This document shows positions 10,622 to 22,305 of a DNA stretch of 64,000 bases, in pieces (position 1 is the stretch's first letter; every line of letters begins with the position of its first letter). The notes beneath the pieces were generated by a model. It was given only the letters and a program-made list of their open reading frames with translations, was not told the origin of the DNA and did not search any database. Made by a program: the position numbers and the translations under genes. The DNA comes from Azolla caroliniana (taxonomy: Eukaryota; Polypodiophyta). The DNA is taken from positions 8,184,001-8,248,000 of the forward strand of contig JBHGNT010000018.1 of the NCBI GenBank assembly GCA_043228905.1. The letters are read 5' to 3'.

Positions 10622-11064
10622 TGTCAAAGTTAATATGCGGAATCTTTGACAAACTAGTTTGTTCGGATAGTAATAGAAAACAGAGACAAGGTTTAATGGA
10701 AGCTTGAATCATAGAGACAAATAGAGCAGAACAGTAAACTAAATTCAAAATAATAACACTCTATGTATACAAATGTCCTACAGAACACTTTTTATACAAG
10801 TCCTTAAAAGAACTGACAGAAGTACTTACAAGTACTTCAATGCTCATATGAGCGACTAACACTAACTCCAAGGAAATTGCCTACATACTAGGCTAAGATT
10901 GTAGACCTTTAACAGCCTACCGGTAACAATCCGATCCATCTCTACGATCCGGGTCTTGGTTCCGGATATTGATCCGGATACCTACCCGGTTCTCCATTCC
11001 GGATATCGATCCGGCTCTGGCTTATTCAGCCGATCCGGATCTGGTTGAGCTTGTCCACTCAACA
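10622..11064 (-). repeat. 5' LTR of copia B
   Basis: 443 bp, TGTCAAAG...CTCAACA in plus orientation, matching 5711-6158. Unlike LTR J, the TATA/dyad region is degenerate here (ACTTTTTATACAAG). Confidence 0.85.
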
Positions 11065-11297
11065 ATATTTATATGAGGATAAGTTATTGTTATATCATAA
11101 TAATAATTGCAGTTAATCAACCGACTGTTCGACTTGATTATCCGACCCATAGGTTGACAATCTAGTTGATTCGACTAGCCGACTCCCATGTTGACTAACT
11201 GGTCGACTCGACTAACAGATCTTGTCGTCGAGCATCCGGTCGGCCTATCCTGCACTTGGTTCATCCAACCAATATAGTCGACTACGAAGTCGACTAC
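11065..11297. other. TCGAC-rich flank of copia C/H
   Basis: No gene. Repeated GTCGAC/TCGACT motifs (for example 11130-11220 and 11278-11295) resemble the sequence on the far side of C/H (30271-30350: GTCGACTCATTGG). Both probably belong to the older element into which C/H inserted. Confidence 0.4.
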
Positions 11298-11719
11298 TAT
11301 TGAGCGAGCAAGCTCAACGTGGACCGTATCGGTTGAAGAAGTTGAGAGCCGGATCGTATCGATGAGCTAGATCCGTGAGTGGGATCCGTGTGAGCCAGTA
11401 GGCCATTAGAGGCCTATGATCCTAGTCTAGTAGATAGACATATTTTTGGGAGTTAGTGTTAGTAGCTTAGTTATGCGCATTGAAGTACTTGTCAATACTT
11501 CTGACCGTCCTTTATGGACTTCTATAAAAGTTCTCACTAAGCACACTTGTATGCACAAATAGAGTATTATTTTGAAATTGATTCTGATTGTTCTGCTCTC
11601 TTTGTCTCTCCTAAGTTCTCTGCATGTTATCTGAGTTTCCATTAAACCTTCGTTTACTTTCTGTTGCTATCTGGCTGTAACCGGTTGTTTCTTTTAGCTT
11701 CCGCACGGTATTCTTTTCA
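11298..11719 (+). repeat. 5' LTR of copia C/H
   Basis: 422 bp. It begins TATTGAGCGAGC (expected TG changed to TA) and ends TTCTTTTCA, directly followed by the primer-binding site TGGTATCAGAGC (11720-11731). A TATAAAAG box is followed by a decayed copy of the family dyad. Confidence 0.85.
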
Positions 11720-11816
11720 TGGTATCAGAGCGTGAGGGTTGAGAATCCTCTGCTGCCGCAAAGTGCTTAGACAACCAAAACCTAACACCCGGTAAAGAAT
11801 AGAAAGAAGAAGAAGA

Positions 11817-12324
11817 ATGGATAGAAGCATGGCAAGCTCGCGTCCAACGGAAAAGCTCGACAGGGGCAACTATGCATCTCGGCCTTACAAGATGCATCGG
11901 TATCTTCTCAGACACGGATACTAGAGTTATGTGGAAGGAGTTAACGAAGTAGTGCCGGATTCGGCACATAAGGATTTTCTAGCTTGGGAACAAGGAGCGA
12001 GTAGAGTTCTCTACTACTTTGCATCCTGTGTGCACGACCATATGCTAGGATGCATTCGGGATGCAAAGACGCCAAAGGGGGCCTAGGAAAATCTAAAAAA
12101 GATTTTTGCCGCAAGTACAATGACCTAGAAGTTGTAGCTTCGGTAAGAGCTCAACAACATCCAACATAAGGATATGACGGTGACTGACTATACCACGAAG
12201 ATCAAGGAGATCTACGATGCCTTGGGGTCCATCAACGTGACGGTGGCCGAGGACGAAATGGTGCAGATCTGCCTTGGTGGTCTAGCACAGAGGTATGGGC
12301 CGATCTGGACAGCTATTTGCACAT
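11817..12324 (+). pseudogene. Copia C/H: gag remnant
   Basis: From the ATG at 11817: MDRSMASSRPTEKLDRGNYA, then HRYLLRHGY, VEGVNEV, DYTTKIKEIYDALGSINVTV and MVQICLGGLAQRYGPIWTAI. In-frame stops (for example TAG in GHGYW and in the AWENLKK region) inactivate it. Coding ends abruptly at 12324 where the LTR of gypsy D starts. Confidence 0.75.
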
Positions 12325-12780
12325 TGTTATCCCTTAGGCTAGAGAAGCCCTAACATAGGGTGTCCATATGGAACACTTCACCAAAGGGTGGTACGAGAAG
12401 ATATGGATGGACTGTGGTATTGAATGGGTCTTAACCGGTTACCAACCAACACTGTTAATGATCGTAACACACGCGTAAGATTAATTATATTAAGCACATG
12501 ACGGTAACCAGATAGACACTGAACATAAGTAAAATAATAGCACTTCTATTAATTATCCATTGTTGATTACATTCTTGCTGGGTCCTTTTATAGGTCTCTG
12601 ACTGAGTTACAAACCGGTGCCAACTGGCAACCAACAACGATCTGGTCCGGATCCGAATCGGCATACCGATTCTGGGTCCGTCCGTCCGCTTCTCAAAATA
12701 ACATAATACTTATTAATTTTAAACTAACATAGTACTTATTAATTTCAACTCCCTATTCCTAATTAAAAACCCCTTTTACA
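12325..12780 (-). repeat. Probable 3' LTR of gypsy D
   Basis: In plus orientation it begins TGTTATCCC and ends CTTTTACA, so the minus-sense LTR is TGTAAAAGG...GGGATAACA with proper TG/CA ends. A TATAAAAGG box lies at 12584-12592 (minus). The adjacent AGAGTCCAGAA is a weak polypurine tract. No partner LTR was found, so the boundaries are tentative. Confidence 0.5.
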
Positions 12781-13073
12781 TTCTGGACTCTAACCAGCCC
12801 TTTAGCCTTGCCGGCCAACACATGGCACGCCTGTGGGACAATACATTGTACATCGAACCAATTGTTAGCCCTTTATCACTCGTCTGTCAAAATGTCTAGA
12901 ATGCTTTGGTCCAAGGGTTCTAGAGGTTCTTCGGGTAGTTGCTCCGTTTGTTGTTGTGCCTGTTGTTGTTGTTGCTCTCTGGCCTGCCCCTCCTCTCCGA
13001 CTTTCATCCCTTCCGGCTCCAGTCCCTTTCGGGCTTCCGTTTCCAGCTCATCTGTTCTGGGCTTCTCCTGCTC

Positions 13074-14910
13074 CTAATGTCTGGCTTGCACTGGCTCTTT
13101 TGGTTCGGCTACCTTTGGCTGCTCCTCTTGAGCTACTTTTGTCTGGCTTTCTTTAGTCTCGACTGCATTCGGCGTGTGCTCCAGAGATTTCTCTTTGTCA
13201 CTAATGTTAATTGCAGCCATTCTTCGAGGGTCCATTTGTTGTGTCCGCTCCTGTTCGTAACGCTCGAACTGGAGTTGGGCATCCAGCTGGTCGTCATCCA
13301 GCTGTGCCACAAGCCAACCCACCGCCACTAGTTGCTCTCCGACCAAGGACAGGAAATCATCCGATAACTCCTCCCGTATGGTCATAATGCTTTCCGCATC
13401 AAGTTTGTAGAAGTTATTGCCGTCCTTTTGCCGGTTCTCCGCATCCGCTCGCAAGACCTGCAACTCGGCTGCCCGCTTTGCCCATTGGGCTGCTAATTCC
13501 TCTCTGAGAGTGGCAAGTTCTTGTTCTTCTGCCTTATTTGCATCTGGTGGTATTTTAGTTACCGACATCGTATTAGTCTGTTCATTCACTAGAGCCACCG
13601 GTTCTGGTAATCTTGGTCCTTCTGTGACCTGCTTAACCACCTCTACTTTAACATACGCAATTTCTTCTTCCATGCTCCGGATCCTTGACCGGGCCTTCTC
13701 AAGTTCTTCAATTGTGGCGAACAACTGGTTACCTTGTGCTCTCTCCTCCATTTCTATTTGGCACACAACCCCAGCCACCTTCTCGCCGATCAACCGTAGC
13801 CATTGACTGCCGGTGCCTTTTTGTCGTGCTGGTTTTGGTTGTGGCATGGCCTCTGTTTGCGCTGGAAGCCCTTTTTGGATTGTTGACTACAATGACAACT
13901 CATGCTCCCGCTTCTTGGACCACCAACACTGCTACTTCTTGCCGCACAGGTAGCTCTTCCATCGGTTTTGGTTGAACCGGTTCCGCCTCCTTCCTTCGCT
14001 CCGGTCCCTCGGAGCGGGGTGTCAGTGCGCTGTCCTTCACCGGACCTGATTCGTCCCCCTTCTGCTCCATGTCGCTACGCTTCTGGCGTTGTAGGAGGTT
14101 ATCTGTGAGGTCTTCCTCTGCCTCCTCCTCCTGGGTCCTGATATTGATCTTCGTTGCCAAGGGGTTCGGCTCTTGTTCCTGTTGGCGCAGCTTGATTTTT
14201 AGAGGCCGTACTGGTGGCTCCATCGGTGTCTCTGTCTCTATTTGCCTCTTCCGGCTAGGTGGTTCTTTCCCTTGTTGCGAGGTACTACCCTCTTTCCATC
14301 TAGGCGTGTGCTTGGCCAGAAGTTGCTACCGTTTTGAAGGTTTGTTAGGCGTGGTCTCCGTTACTCGAACCCGCTTCTTAGTCCTTACCGGCTCCATCGG
14401 TGGCGCCAAAAGATTTAGCCATTGAGCCACGACCGTCCATAATTTCTTGCCGTTCTGTACTGATTCTATCGCTATCCACAAACAGTTGATGATGATTACC
14501 GACCAATCCACTTGCACCCCTGTGTACATAGCAATGATGAAACTGGCTTTGTTCTTTGGCATTGTCGGGGGTCAGGGGTACACGAACCCATACTCGTGGA
14601 GGACACGAGCCACTTCTTTGAATAGGGGGTCCTTGCCGCCCTGTGTCCGGTGAGCTTTACTAGCGAGGGAATACTTGCCAAAAAACTTGGTTAGTGTTTC
14701 AGGAGAAGGATTCTCGATCGAGTAGATACCCCCTTCCAGTAGTCCGATTAGCGTGCGGATGGCTTCCTCTATTATGACCTTCGTGTCGATTTTCTGCACA
14801 ACTTCTTCTGCTTCGTCGTGCGGCGGTGCCTCTGCTATCCTCAGGAAGCCTCCCAACCCATGTTGGTTTAACCACTTCTTGGTTGTTTCAAAAAGTGCCA
14901 TAGGTTCCAT
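13074..14910 (-). pseudogene. Extra ORF between pol and 3' LTR of gypsy D: charged coiled-coil protein, decayed
   Basis: Starting at MEPMALFETTKKWLNQHGLG (14910), about 610 codons can be followed with two in-frame stops (near 14570 and 14323), a third at 13900 and one frameshift near 13870. The first 112 residues look globular (EEAIRTLIGLLEGGIYSIEN, FGKYSLASKAHRTQGGKDPL). The middle is Glu/Lys/Gln-rich. The last part (13847-13074) looks like a coiled coil with heptad-like runs (LFATIEELEKARSRIRSMEE, LATLREELAAQWAKRAAELQ). No envelope features (signal peptide, TM) are seen. It may be a relocated gag, an accessory ORF or a captured gene; I cannot tell which. Confidence 0.55.
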
Positions 14911-15148
14911 CTCGTCTTCTAGTTTTGCGGGTGTTAGGTAGGGCCGATGTGCTTGTGTGTGCTTCTTGCGTCTGTCTGTTCATTTGTATTGTCCTTTGTG
15001 CGCTCAGTGCTCTGTGTTCGTGAAATGAAAGAGACTCTACAAGGCGGAGGTTTCGTGTTCCCATGCTTGGTGCCTTTCTCGATTCCCGTGCATGCACGTC
15101 GTGTACTATAATAGCAACTGTGTGACACGTGGTGTGCTTTAACTAGTC

Positions 15149-15156
15149 TTTAAATA
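15149..15156 (-). promoter_or_regulatory. TATA box upstream of the extra ORF of gypsy D
   Basis: Minus-sense TATTTAAA within CTATTTAAAG, about 240 bp before the ATG at 14910, with no other open frame between. A CACGTG G-box lies at 15126-15131. The spacing fits a separate promoter for the extra ORF, but this is inference from motifs alone. Confidence 0.4.
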
Positions 15157-15232
15157 GCCACTACACCTTTTCGAGGTGTCCGTTTGTTCCTCGCCTGTGC
15201 ATGATGACCTTTATTATTATTTATTATTTATA

Positions 15233-15635
15233 TTATTTATTATTTATATTATTTTTAGTTAACTCGGGCTCCCTTGACTGTTGTTCTTCATGGTTGCCGG
15301 CCAATTGCTTGCCACTGCCTATTTCCGCATTGTTCTCCGGTTGATGAAACGGGTTCTTGGGCATGGGTCCATAATATGGTTTAAGTCGGAACCCATTTAC
15401 CCACTGGTCCAACACCTCGCCGGCTAGCGTTCCCAGCTGATATGAGCCGTTGAACTCTCACGTTATCCAATATGGTCTGGTCCACCGGAACCGTAGCTTC
15501 CCCGGCATCTTGCCCATCTGGGTTTGGAATACTAGTACCGGCTTGCCGATGCCAAACATCTTCTCGTTACCCTTTCGGTGGCGGTCGACAAATGCTTTCC
15601 TTCGTTGTTGTTCGAATTCCATCTGCATTAGGCTC
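15233..15635 (-). pseudogene. Gypsy D: C-terminal end of pol
   Basis: Minus sense: MEFEQQRRKAFVDRHRKGNE, then GIGKPVLVFQTQMGKMPGKL and FRWTRPYWI, the segment after integrase in Ty3/gypsy pol (GDLVLV...KL..RW.GPY). It continues to VNGFRLKPYYGPMPKNPF and ends with a low-complexity Asn-rich tail. The 5' side is cut by the LTR of copia E at 15635. The Gly expected in RWTGPY is Arg. Confidence 0.65.
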
Positions 15636-15916
15636 TGTTAAGAATGAGAAGGCAAGAGTGGTTGCAATGCAGCGGACGGTGAATGTATGTGTGTAGAGAG
15701 AGAGGGAGGGAGAGAGCTCAAGAGACAGAGATAAACAAAAGTGTATATAATATTAACAAAACAAAATACATCCAACAGTGACTAAGTTATAATGAGTTGG
15801 TTTATATACCAACTAAGCTAGGGCAAGCGCCCTTTCTACTATTTACAAAACTAGCTTGGGATGTCCATGAGCTAGTGTGAAACCTATCTATGGGAAGTTG
15901 ATTACAATTCTCAACA
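15636..15916 (-). repeat. 3' LTR of copia E
   Basis: 281 bp; in plus orientation TGTTAAGAATGAG...TTCTCAACA, followed by the complement of a polypurine tract (CGCCCCTTCTAACACAACTT). Minus-strand element, a different family from B/F/G/J/K. No second LTR remains. Confidence 0.75.
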
Positions 15917-16527
15917 CGCCCCTTCTAACACAACTTCCATCTGTCGGAAAGTCGTTCCGTTCGTACTTGAACTTGTCTAGTCGGCTGTGTTGCGTATTGC
16001 GTAGCCTATCCGTGCCGCGTCTGCGTACTCCCCCTCAAACTCGGCAACGTGGACAACGTGAGACCAAGATACGATGCATATTTCCCGAGCTTGTCGATGC
16101 CTAAGGCCTTCGTAAAGATATCTGCGACTTGTAGGTGCGTGCTGATGTGTTGGAGGTCAATTTCTTCGGCCTGGACGCGCTTTCGGATGAAGTGGTAGTG
16201 CACTTCGATGTGTTTAGTCCGCGCATGAAATCGGGGGTTACACGTGAGGTAGATACCGCTCATGTTATCGCAATACAGACATATTGGATCTTTGATGGGT
16301 ACGCCCAGATCTTTTAGTATACGTTTAAGCCATACAGCTTCGCATGCGGCGATTGCAACGCCCCTGTATTTGGCTTTCGTGCTTGACAGTGCGACTCTTG
16401 GCTGTTTCTTGCTGCTCTAGGAGATCGCTCCGCTGCCGAGGGAGAAGACGAATCCGGATGTGGATCGTCTATCTGCTTTGTATCCTGCCCAGTCCGCGTC
16501 TGTGTATCCTCCGAGTCGAATAGTCAT
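15917..16527 (-). pseudogene. Copia E: RNase H remnant
   Basis: Minus sense: [35 protein letters not shown], a decayed STKAKY (expected TEAEY), LYCDNMSGIYLTCN, HARTKHIEVHYHFIRKRV and QVADIFTKALGIDKL, ending shortly after with no charged tail. It is truncated upstream where the LTR of F begins in mid-sequence at about 16528, so both elements lost sequence at this junction. Confidence 0.75.
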
Positions 16528-16877
16528 AAACTGGGTGCGTAAAACCGGGCGCACAATAGGCCGTAGTGGTGCGTAAACTGCGAGGCCGTTGGAAAGATAT
16601 TCCGCGTAGGAATATATTTTGGGAGTTAGTGTAGAGCTCAATTATGAGCATTGAAGTACGTGTCAATACTTCTGTCAGTCCGTATGGACTTGTATAAAAG
16701 TGCTCACTGAGCAAATCCTATGTACAGATTGAGTATTATTTTTTTGAAACAAAGTGGTGTGTATTGATTCTCTCTCTCTCTCTCTCTCTCGTGTACTGTG
16801 TGTGTCCAAGCTCTCCATTAAACCAGTGTTTTCCTACGTTCTGTTTTCTGTTGCTTCCGCACCTTGTTCTTTTCACA
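16528..16877 (+). repeat. 5' LTR of copia F, lacking its first ~65 bp
   Basis: Matches 27458-27852 from about its 66th base (CTGGGTGCGTAAAACC) to the end TTCTTTTCACA. Contains TATAAAAGTGCTCACTGAGCA (TATA plus dyad) and a long TC microsatellite (about 16766-16790). Confidence 0.85.
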
Positions 16878-16966
16878 TGGTATTAGAGCGCGAGGGTTGA
16901 GAACCTCTACAACCGACCTTAGCTCGAGAAGAAAACCTAACCTTCATAAAGAACAGGAAAAACAAA

Positions 16967-17018
16967 ATGGATAGAGGCATGGCTAGCTCGCTTCCGACCG
17001 AGAAGCTCGACAAAAACA
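16967..17018 (+). pseudogene. Copia F: first 17 codons of gag, cut by insertion of G
   Basis: MDRGMASSLPTEKLDKN, the conserved N terminus of this copia clan (compare J at 36014 and K at 48792). The frame breaks at the AAACA target site and continues at 22761. Confidence 0.85.
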
Positions 17019-17443
17019 TGAAAAGAATTGCGTGCGGAAGCAATATAGAAAACTGAACAACAGAAAACGCAGGTTTAATGGAAAGCTTAGGTTTGCACAG
17101 TACACACAGGAGAGACAGAGAGAGAGTAAACATAGAACTTAATTAAAAAATAATACTCAATCTGTATATAGGATGTGCTCAATGAGCACTTTTATACAAG
17201 CCCTGACAATCGGGCTGACACAAGTACTAACAGTACTTGACTGCTCATAAGTGAGCCTCGACTCTTACTCCCAAAACTATTCCTTACGAGGAATATCTTT
17301 CTAACGGCCTTCCTACGCACTGGTATGCGTACCGGTTTAAGCCTCTGTTTTACGCACCGGTTCGGCCTAACCGATCGGTTCCAACCGATCTGGTCCTCGG
17401 CGTGCTTAGCCGATCCGGCCGATGTTGAGCTTGTCTCTCAACA
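17019..17443 (-). repeat. 3' LTR of copia G
   Basis: 425 bp; plus orientation TGAAAAGAATTGCGTGCGG...CTCTCAACA. Confidence 0.9.
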
Positions 17444-17559
17444 CTCCCCCTCAAGCTCAACATGAGGCTCTTCGGGATCTTCCAGATCACCGCTCCGGTT
17501 CCTCCTAGCTCCACGCCTCGCTCGCGCTCCTCGGCCTATTCGACTCCATGCGCTTCAAC

Positions 17560-20500
17560 CCTTCCGGTCAGTATGGCCCTTCACAGCTCCCTTGCTGTCA
17601 CGGTGTTGGCGCTTCTCCTGCTGCCTTCTTTTGAGCTTGGCCCTCGATTGATTCAGTGTATCCGAATCAAACATTCGAACCGACTCGGCTACCTTCGATC
17701 GGTTTTCGCTCTCGTCCGAGTTGACTGTCTCCAACTCTTCTTCGGTCTTCTCGCCCTTGACAACATCATCTCCCCCATGCTTGGTTGGCTTTGGCTCTTT
17801 CTTCCGACTGCTCCCCTTATGTCCGCTTTTGGATTGTTCCGCGGTTCCGCCCTCGACTTCTTTAGCCGATCCGAAGTCGAATTCGTCATCCGACTCGGCG
17901 CTTCAGTCTTTTCCGCTCCTTTCCTGCTCCCTTGTGTGGTCATCTGGGACATCTCTCACCCTCAAGTTCAGCACTTCGAGGTGACGCAACCCAAGCACAC
18001 TTGAGAATTGCCGCAACTTGTCCAGACCAAGAGGCTTGGTGAAGATGTCGGTGGTCTGCCGATCCGTCGAAACATACTGAAGTTCGACTTCACCAGAAAG
18101 GACACGCTCACGGACAAAATGGTAGTGCACCTCAATGTGTTTGGTCTGTGCGTGGAAAACGGGATTCTTCGCGAGCTGGATGCTGCTGAGGTTGTCGCAG
18201 TAGATCGTCGTCGATCGGACACCTCCACCTGTAGATCCTTAAGTAGCCGCTTCAACCATATGGCTTCGCAGGCAGCGACATCCGCTCCTCTATACTCGGC
18301 TTCGGTGCTCTACAGTGCAACTGTTGGCTGCTTCTTACTGCTCCACGCTATCGCGGGACTCCCAAGAGAGAACGCGTATCCGGACGTGGATTGGTGATCG
18401 GCGGTGTTGCCAGCCCAATCAGCATCGGTGTAGCCGACCAATTGCGGGGCTAGACTGGTCCGAAATAGTAGTCCCCGGTCCGTAGTGCCGCTTACGTACC
18501 ACAGTACGCGTTGCGCACACTGAAGGTGCTCCTCGGTAGGTCACGTCATAAACTAACTGATCACCCCGACCGGATAATTGAGATCGGGTAGGGTGATTGT
18601 CAAGTAAATAAGGCTTCCGACAATTTGTCAGAACCTCGTCGGGTCACACACCTTTCCGGAATTGGGGTGAAGCTTGACGGTTCTATCAAGAGGAGTCGAG
18701 ACAGACTTATTGTCGGCCATCTTGAATTTGAAGAGCATATTCAACGCGTAATGATGTTGGCTTATCAATATGCCTTCGGGGGTGCGGATCACTTCGATCC
18801 TGAGGAAGTAATGAAGATCCCCCAAATCCTTCATGTCGAATGATGCCGCAAGCTGGAGCTTCACGCGGTTGATTTCACCTAGGTCGGCGCCGGTGATGAA
18901 CAAGTCATCAACATAGAGTAAAATACTGACCGGCCCGAGTCGACCTTTTCGAACGAATAGCGAGAAATCCGATTTTGACGTCGTAAAGCCCATCCGACGC
19001 AGTTGTTGCGTGATCTTCGCGTTCCAGGCACGCGGAGCTTGCTTCAGTTTGTAAAGGGACTTCTTCAATCGGCACACTGCCGAAGTGTTCGTTCCGGAGT
19101 GAAATCCAGGGGGCTGTACCATGTACACCTGTTCCTTAAGCTCACCTTGCAGGAATGCATTCTTTACATCCATTTGATGTAAGTGCCACCCCTTGGCCGC
19201 GGCTACCGGACGGTCGTCATCTTCGCAACCGACGCAAACATCTCATTGTAGTCGATGCCGTGTTTCTGCGCGTAGCCTTTCGCTACTAATCGGGCCTTGT
19301 ATTGGTTGACAGAGCCGTCGGTGTTGTACTTGACCTTGTACACCCACCTACATCCGATCGGCTTCACACCCTTCGGTGCATCAACCAGGTCCCATGTCTT
19401 GTTTTCCGCTAGTGCGTGCATCTCTTCCTCCATTGCGGCGCGCCAATTCGTGTCTTGAGCCGCTTCTGCGTAGCTCTCCGGCTCACGCACTTTCGCTACA
19501 CGGGTCATGTATGCATAGTGATGCGCCATGTACTCGTTGTATCCGAACCGCATAATTGGGTTCTTTTGGCGGGTAGATCGGCGTAATCGGTCATTAGCCG
19601 ATGTCGAGGTCTTCTCGAACGACGTGGACTTCGCTCTTGAAGACCTGTCACTGCTTCCCTCAGAGTCGGACTTGCGTCGGTCTAACTCGTTCCTATCCAT
19701 GCTGGAATCCGACACCTTCTTCTTCCCTTTCTCTTTGCGCGTAAGTCGTCTCCTCGGCTTCTTGCGCGGGGAATGCACGACCGAGTCTCCACTACTCGCC
19801 GGCTCTTCATCAGACTGGTCGTATCGACTCAGTCGTCCATTCGGTCCACTTAATCGAAACGAAATCAGACTCTCTTCGGGGGTCTCGATTTTAGGCTTAG
19901 TCGGATGCACCTCAGCCTTGCTGTCCTCATCGTCAGAACTCGGATCGGAGGTGAGGTCCGGAGTCGGAGGCAAGTACCAGGACGCGGACTCATCAAACAC
20001 AACGTCGCGGCTCACGCGCGCTTGTTTGGTACACGGGTTATAGCACTTATAACCCTTCTGCTCGTCCGAATAGCCAAGCAAGATACACTTCTCGGCTTTC
20101 GCGTCCAACTTCCTCCTTTTCTCCTTCGGCACATACACATACGCAATGCTACCGAAAACTCATAAGTATCGCAAGTTCGGCTTCATTCCGAAATATAGCT
20201 TGTATGCTGACACTTTATCTTCGATCCGATTCTGGATGTATACCGCGGTCCTTATTGTCTCAGCCCATTAGAACTTGGGCAAGCTCTTCTCTTCAAGCAT
20301 TGCCTGTGCCACTTCCACAAGCGACCGATTTTTCCTCTCGGCCATGCCGTTTTGCTACGACGTGTATCTACAACTGAATTCGCACCGAATTCCCATCTGT
20401 TGTAGATAAGCGTTGAATTGACTGGAAAAGTATTCTTTTCCGCCATCCGACCGCAAGCACTTGATTTTTCTTTTTGTTTCCGTTTCCATGAACCCTTTGA

Positions 20501-22223
20501 GGTCCCGGAAACAGTCGAAGACTTCGCTCTTCCTCTTGATGATGCGTGTAGTCGTCGATGAAGGAGACGAAATATCGACTCCTGCCAAGACTAACATTTT
20601 GTGCCGGCCCCACACATCGGAGTGTATCAAATCGAGCTTGTTCCGACTCCGGTTACGCTCGTTGGGGAAGGGAAGTCGGCGTTGCTTCCCAAGCTGGCAG
20701 GCTTCACAAATTTGTGCCTTTCGGCCACTAAATTTGGGCAATCCGAACACCATTTGTTTCGATTGTAGGTCTTGAAGCCGCTGGTAATTGACGTGGCCTA
20801 TCCGCTTGTGCCATAATTCGATGTCCGACTCGACTTTTTGTCCCTTCGCGAATATTGCGGTGCCACCGTCAGTAGAGTCGAGGATGAACATCCTCCCATC
20901 TCTGCGCCCTTGCGCAATGATATGGCCTTCTTCCTCAATGAAGCACTTGAGGTATGTAAACCGAACCTGCATCCCCTGGTCGACGATCTGCCCAACCGAC
21001 ACCAGATTCTTCGTGATGATCGGGACGTGTAACACGTTCATAAGTTTCCCTTTCTGCCCGACATGGCTCAAGGGAACTTCTCCGACATTCGCGATCGGAT
21101 GTTGAGTGTCATCTCCGGTTGCGACTACTCTTGGTTGCGTCGGTTTCTCAAGATATGAGAACCACTCCTCGTGGCACGTCATGTGGTTTGACGCGCCGGA
21201 GTCTACGTACCACACCTTGTCTGATTTCGGGGTGAACTACTTCATTGAGTTTGCTTCGTGTCTAGTCACGAAGACTGACCCTTTTTCGGCTTCTCTGGAT
21301 CCTTTGGCATAGTGTGATCGCTACCGGTTTCCTTTGTCGGTATGTCTGGAACCAGATCCGGAACCGGTCCTCTCCGACTCAGCGCGCTTTTTCCAGCACT
21401 CGCTCTCCCTGTGGCCTTTCTTACCACAGTACCAGCATTCCACGACGGATTTCCCTTGCCGGTTCACGTCGCCTTGACTCCCCCTATTTCCGGAGGGTCC
21501 AGAGTTGCTGTCGGCATCACTTCGGTGCCTTCTTCCTTGATCCCGTCGGCCGCCTCCATTGCGTACCGACTTGCCTCGTCTGCCACGACCACGGGGCCTC
21601 TCTCCCTCCGTGTACAACATCTTGTTGTCGGCATGCGTGCTTGTCGACGCACCCCCGTGGTTCTCGTCTATAAGGAGCATCGACTTTAAGTCGAAAAACG
21701 ACGACGTATTCTCTCGGGTACACACAACAGTTCGGAATGCCCTGAACTTCAACGCCAAACCCTTGAGACAGACCTGGACCATCTAGCTTTCGTCGATGTT
21801 CACATCGATGGAAGCTAAGGAGTCACATATGTCCTTAATCCTCGAGGTATAGTCAGCCACCGACAAATCGCGTTGTCGTAGGTTGCTCAACTCCTGTCGG
21901 AGCTGAAGCTTCCTGGTTGTGGTGCTCGCGGCGAAAATCTTCTTCAGATTTTCCCACGCACCCTTCGGCGTTTTTGCATCCCAAACGTAGCTTAATAGCT
22001 GTTCGCCCACACAAGATGCGAAATAGTACAACACTCTGCTCGCCGATTGTTCCCATGCCGGGAAGTTTTTGTGTGTCGAATCTGGTGCTGTGTCATTTGC
22101 TCCATCGACATAGCTCTAGTAACCGTGTCCGAGCAGGTACTGGTGCATCTTGTAAGACCAAGACGCGTAGTTGTTTCTGTCGAGCTTCTCCGTCGGAAAC
22201 GAGCTAGCCATTCCTCTGTTCAT
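17560..22223 (-). pseudogene. Copia G: gag-pol polyprotein, multiply broken
   Basis: From MNRGMASSFPTEKL at 22223: gag (ADYTSRIKDICDSLASIDVN), intact zinc knuckle (CWYCGKKGHRESECW), protease DSGASNHM, GAG-pre-integrase (LWHKRIGHVNYQRLQDL, CEACQLGKQRRLPF), integrase core (IHSDVWG), linker, RT with LLYVDDLFITGA, and the charged tail with DVVKGEKTEEELE near 17750. Stops occur at about 22113, 21786, near 20355 and in the integrase. A deletion of about 30 bp lies near 19200, where the frame passes from MTTVR straight to GWHLHQMD. Confidence 0.85.
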
Positions 22224-22305
22224 CGGTTTTCTTGTTCTTCTTCATTGGTTTTCCATTTAAGCAAAGTCGACTGCAGAGGTTCTCAACCCTCGCACTCTGA
22301 TACAA

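Larger units (their letters stand above)
5711..11064 (-). mobile_element. Copia element B, degenerate, with internal insertions
   Basis: Minus-strand LTR element: LTRs at 5711-6158 and 10622-11064, a polypurine tract next to the left LTR (CTTGAGGGGGAG in element sense, 6159-6170) and a primer-binding site at 10610-10621. The flanking pentamers (ATCAT at 5706-5710, ATATT at 11065-11069) do not match, so the ends may have changed by mutation or recombination. Between the LTRs lie the polyprotein tail, a solo LTR (6775-7495), an RT fragment, a foreign block (about 7936-9545), then protease and gag. Integrase and half of RT are missing, so the element cannot be autonomous. Confidence 0.75.
12325..15635 (-). 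mobile_element. Gypsy piece D: pol tail, extra ORF and 3' LTR
   Basis: Minus-strand arrangement: end of a Ty3/gypsy pol (15635 to about 15233), a spacer with a TATA box, a long decayed ORF (14910-13074) and an LTR (12325-12780). The rest of pol, gag and the 5' LTR are gone; the right side is cut by the LTR of copia E. The pol tail resembles the tail that would be expected for the fungus-like gypsy at 60656-64000, but that copy runs off the window before the matching region. Confidence 0.55.

Noticed and set aside
5711-11064. B as a clean insertion into the RT of copia A
   Set aside because: A's RT ends exactly at the LTR of B, but the sequence right of B (from 11065) is not the rest of A and the flanking pentamers differ.
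12325-15635. The extra ORF of D as an envelope gene
   Set aside because: No signal peptide, membrane span or glycoprotein-like features; only its position fits.
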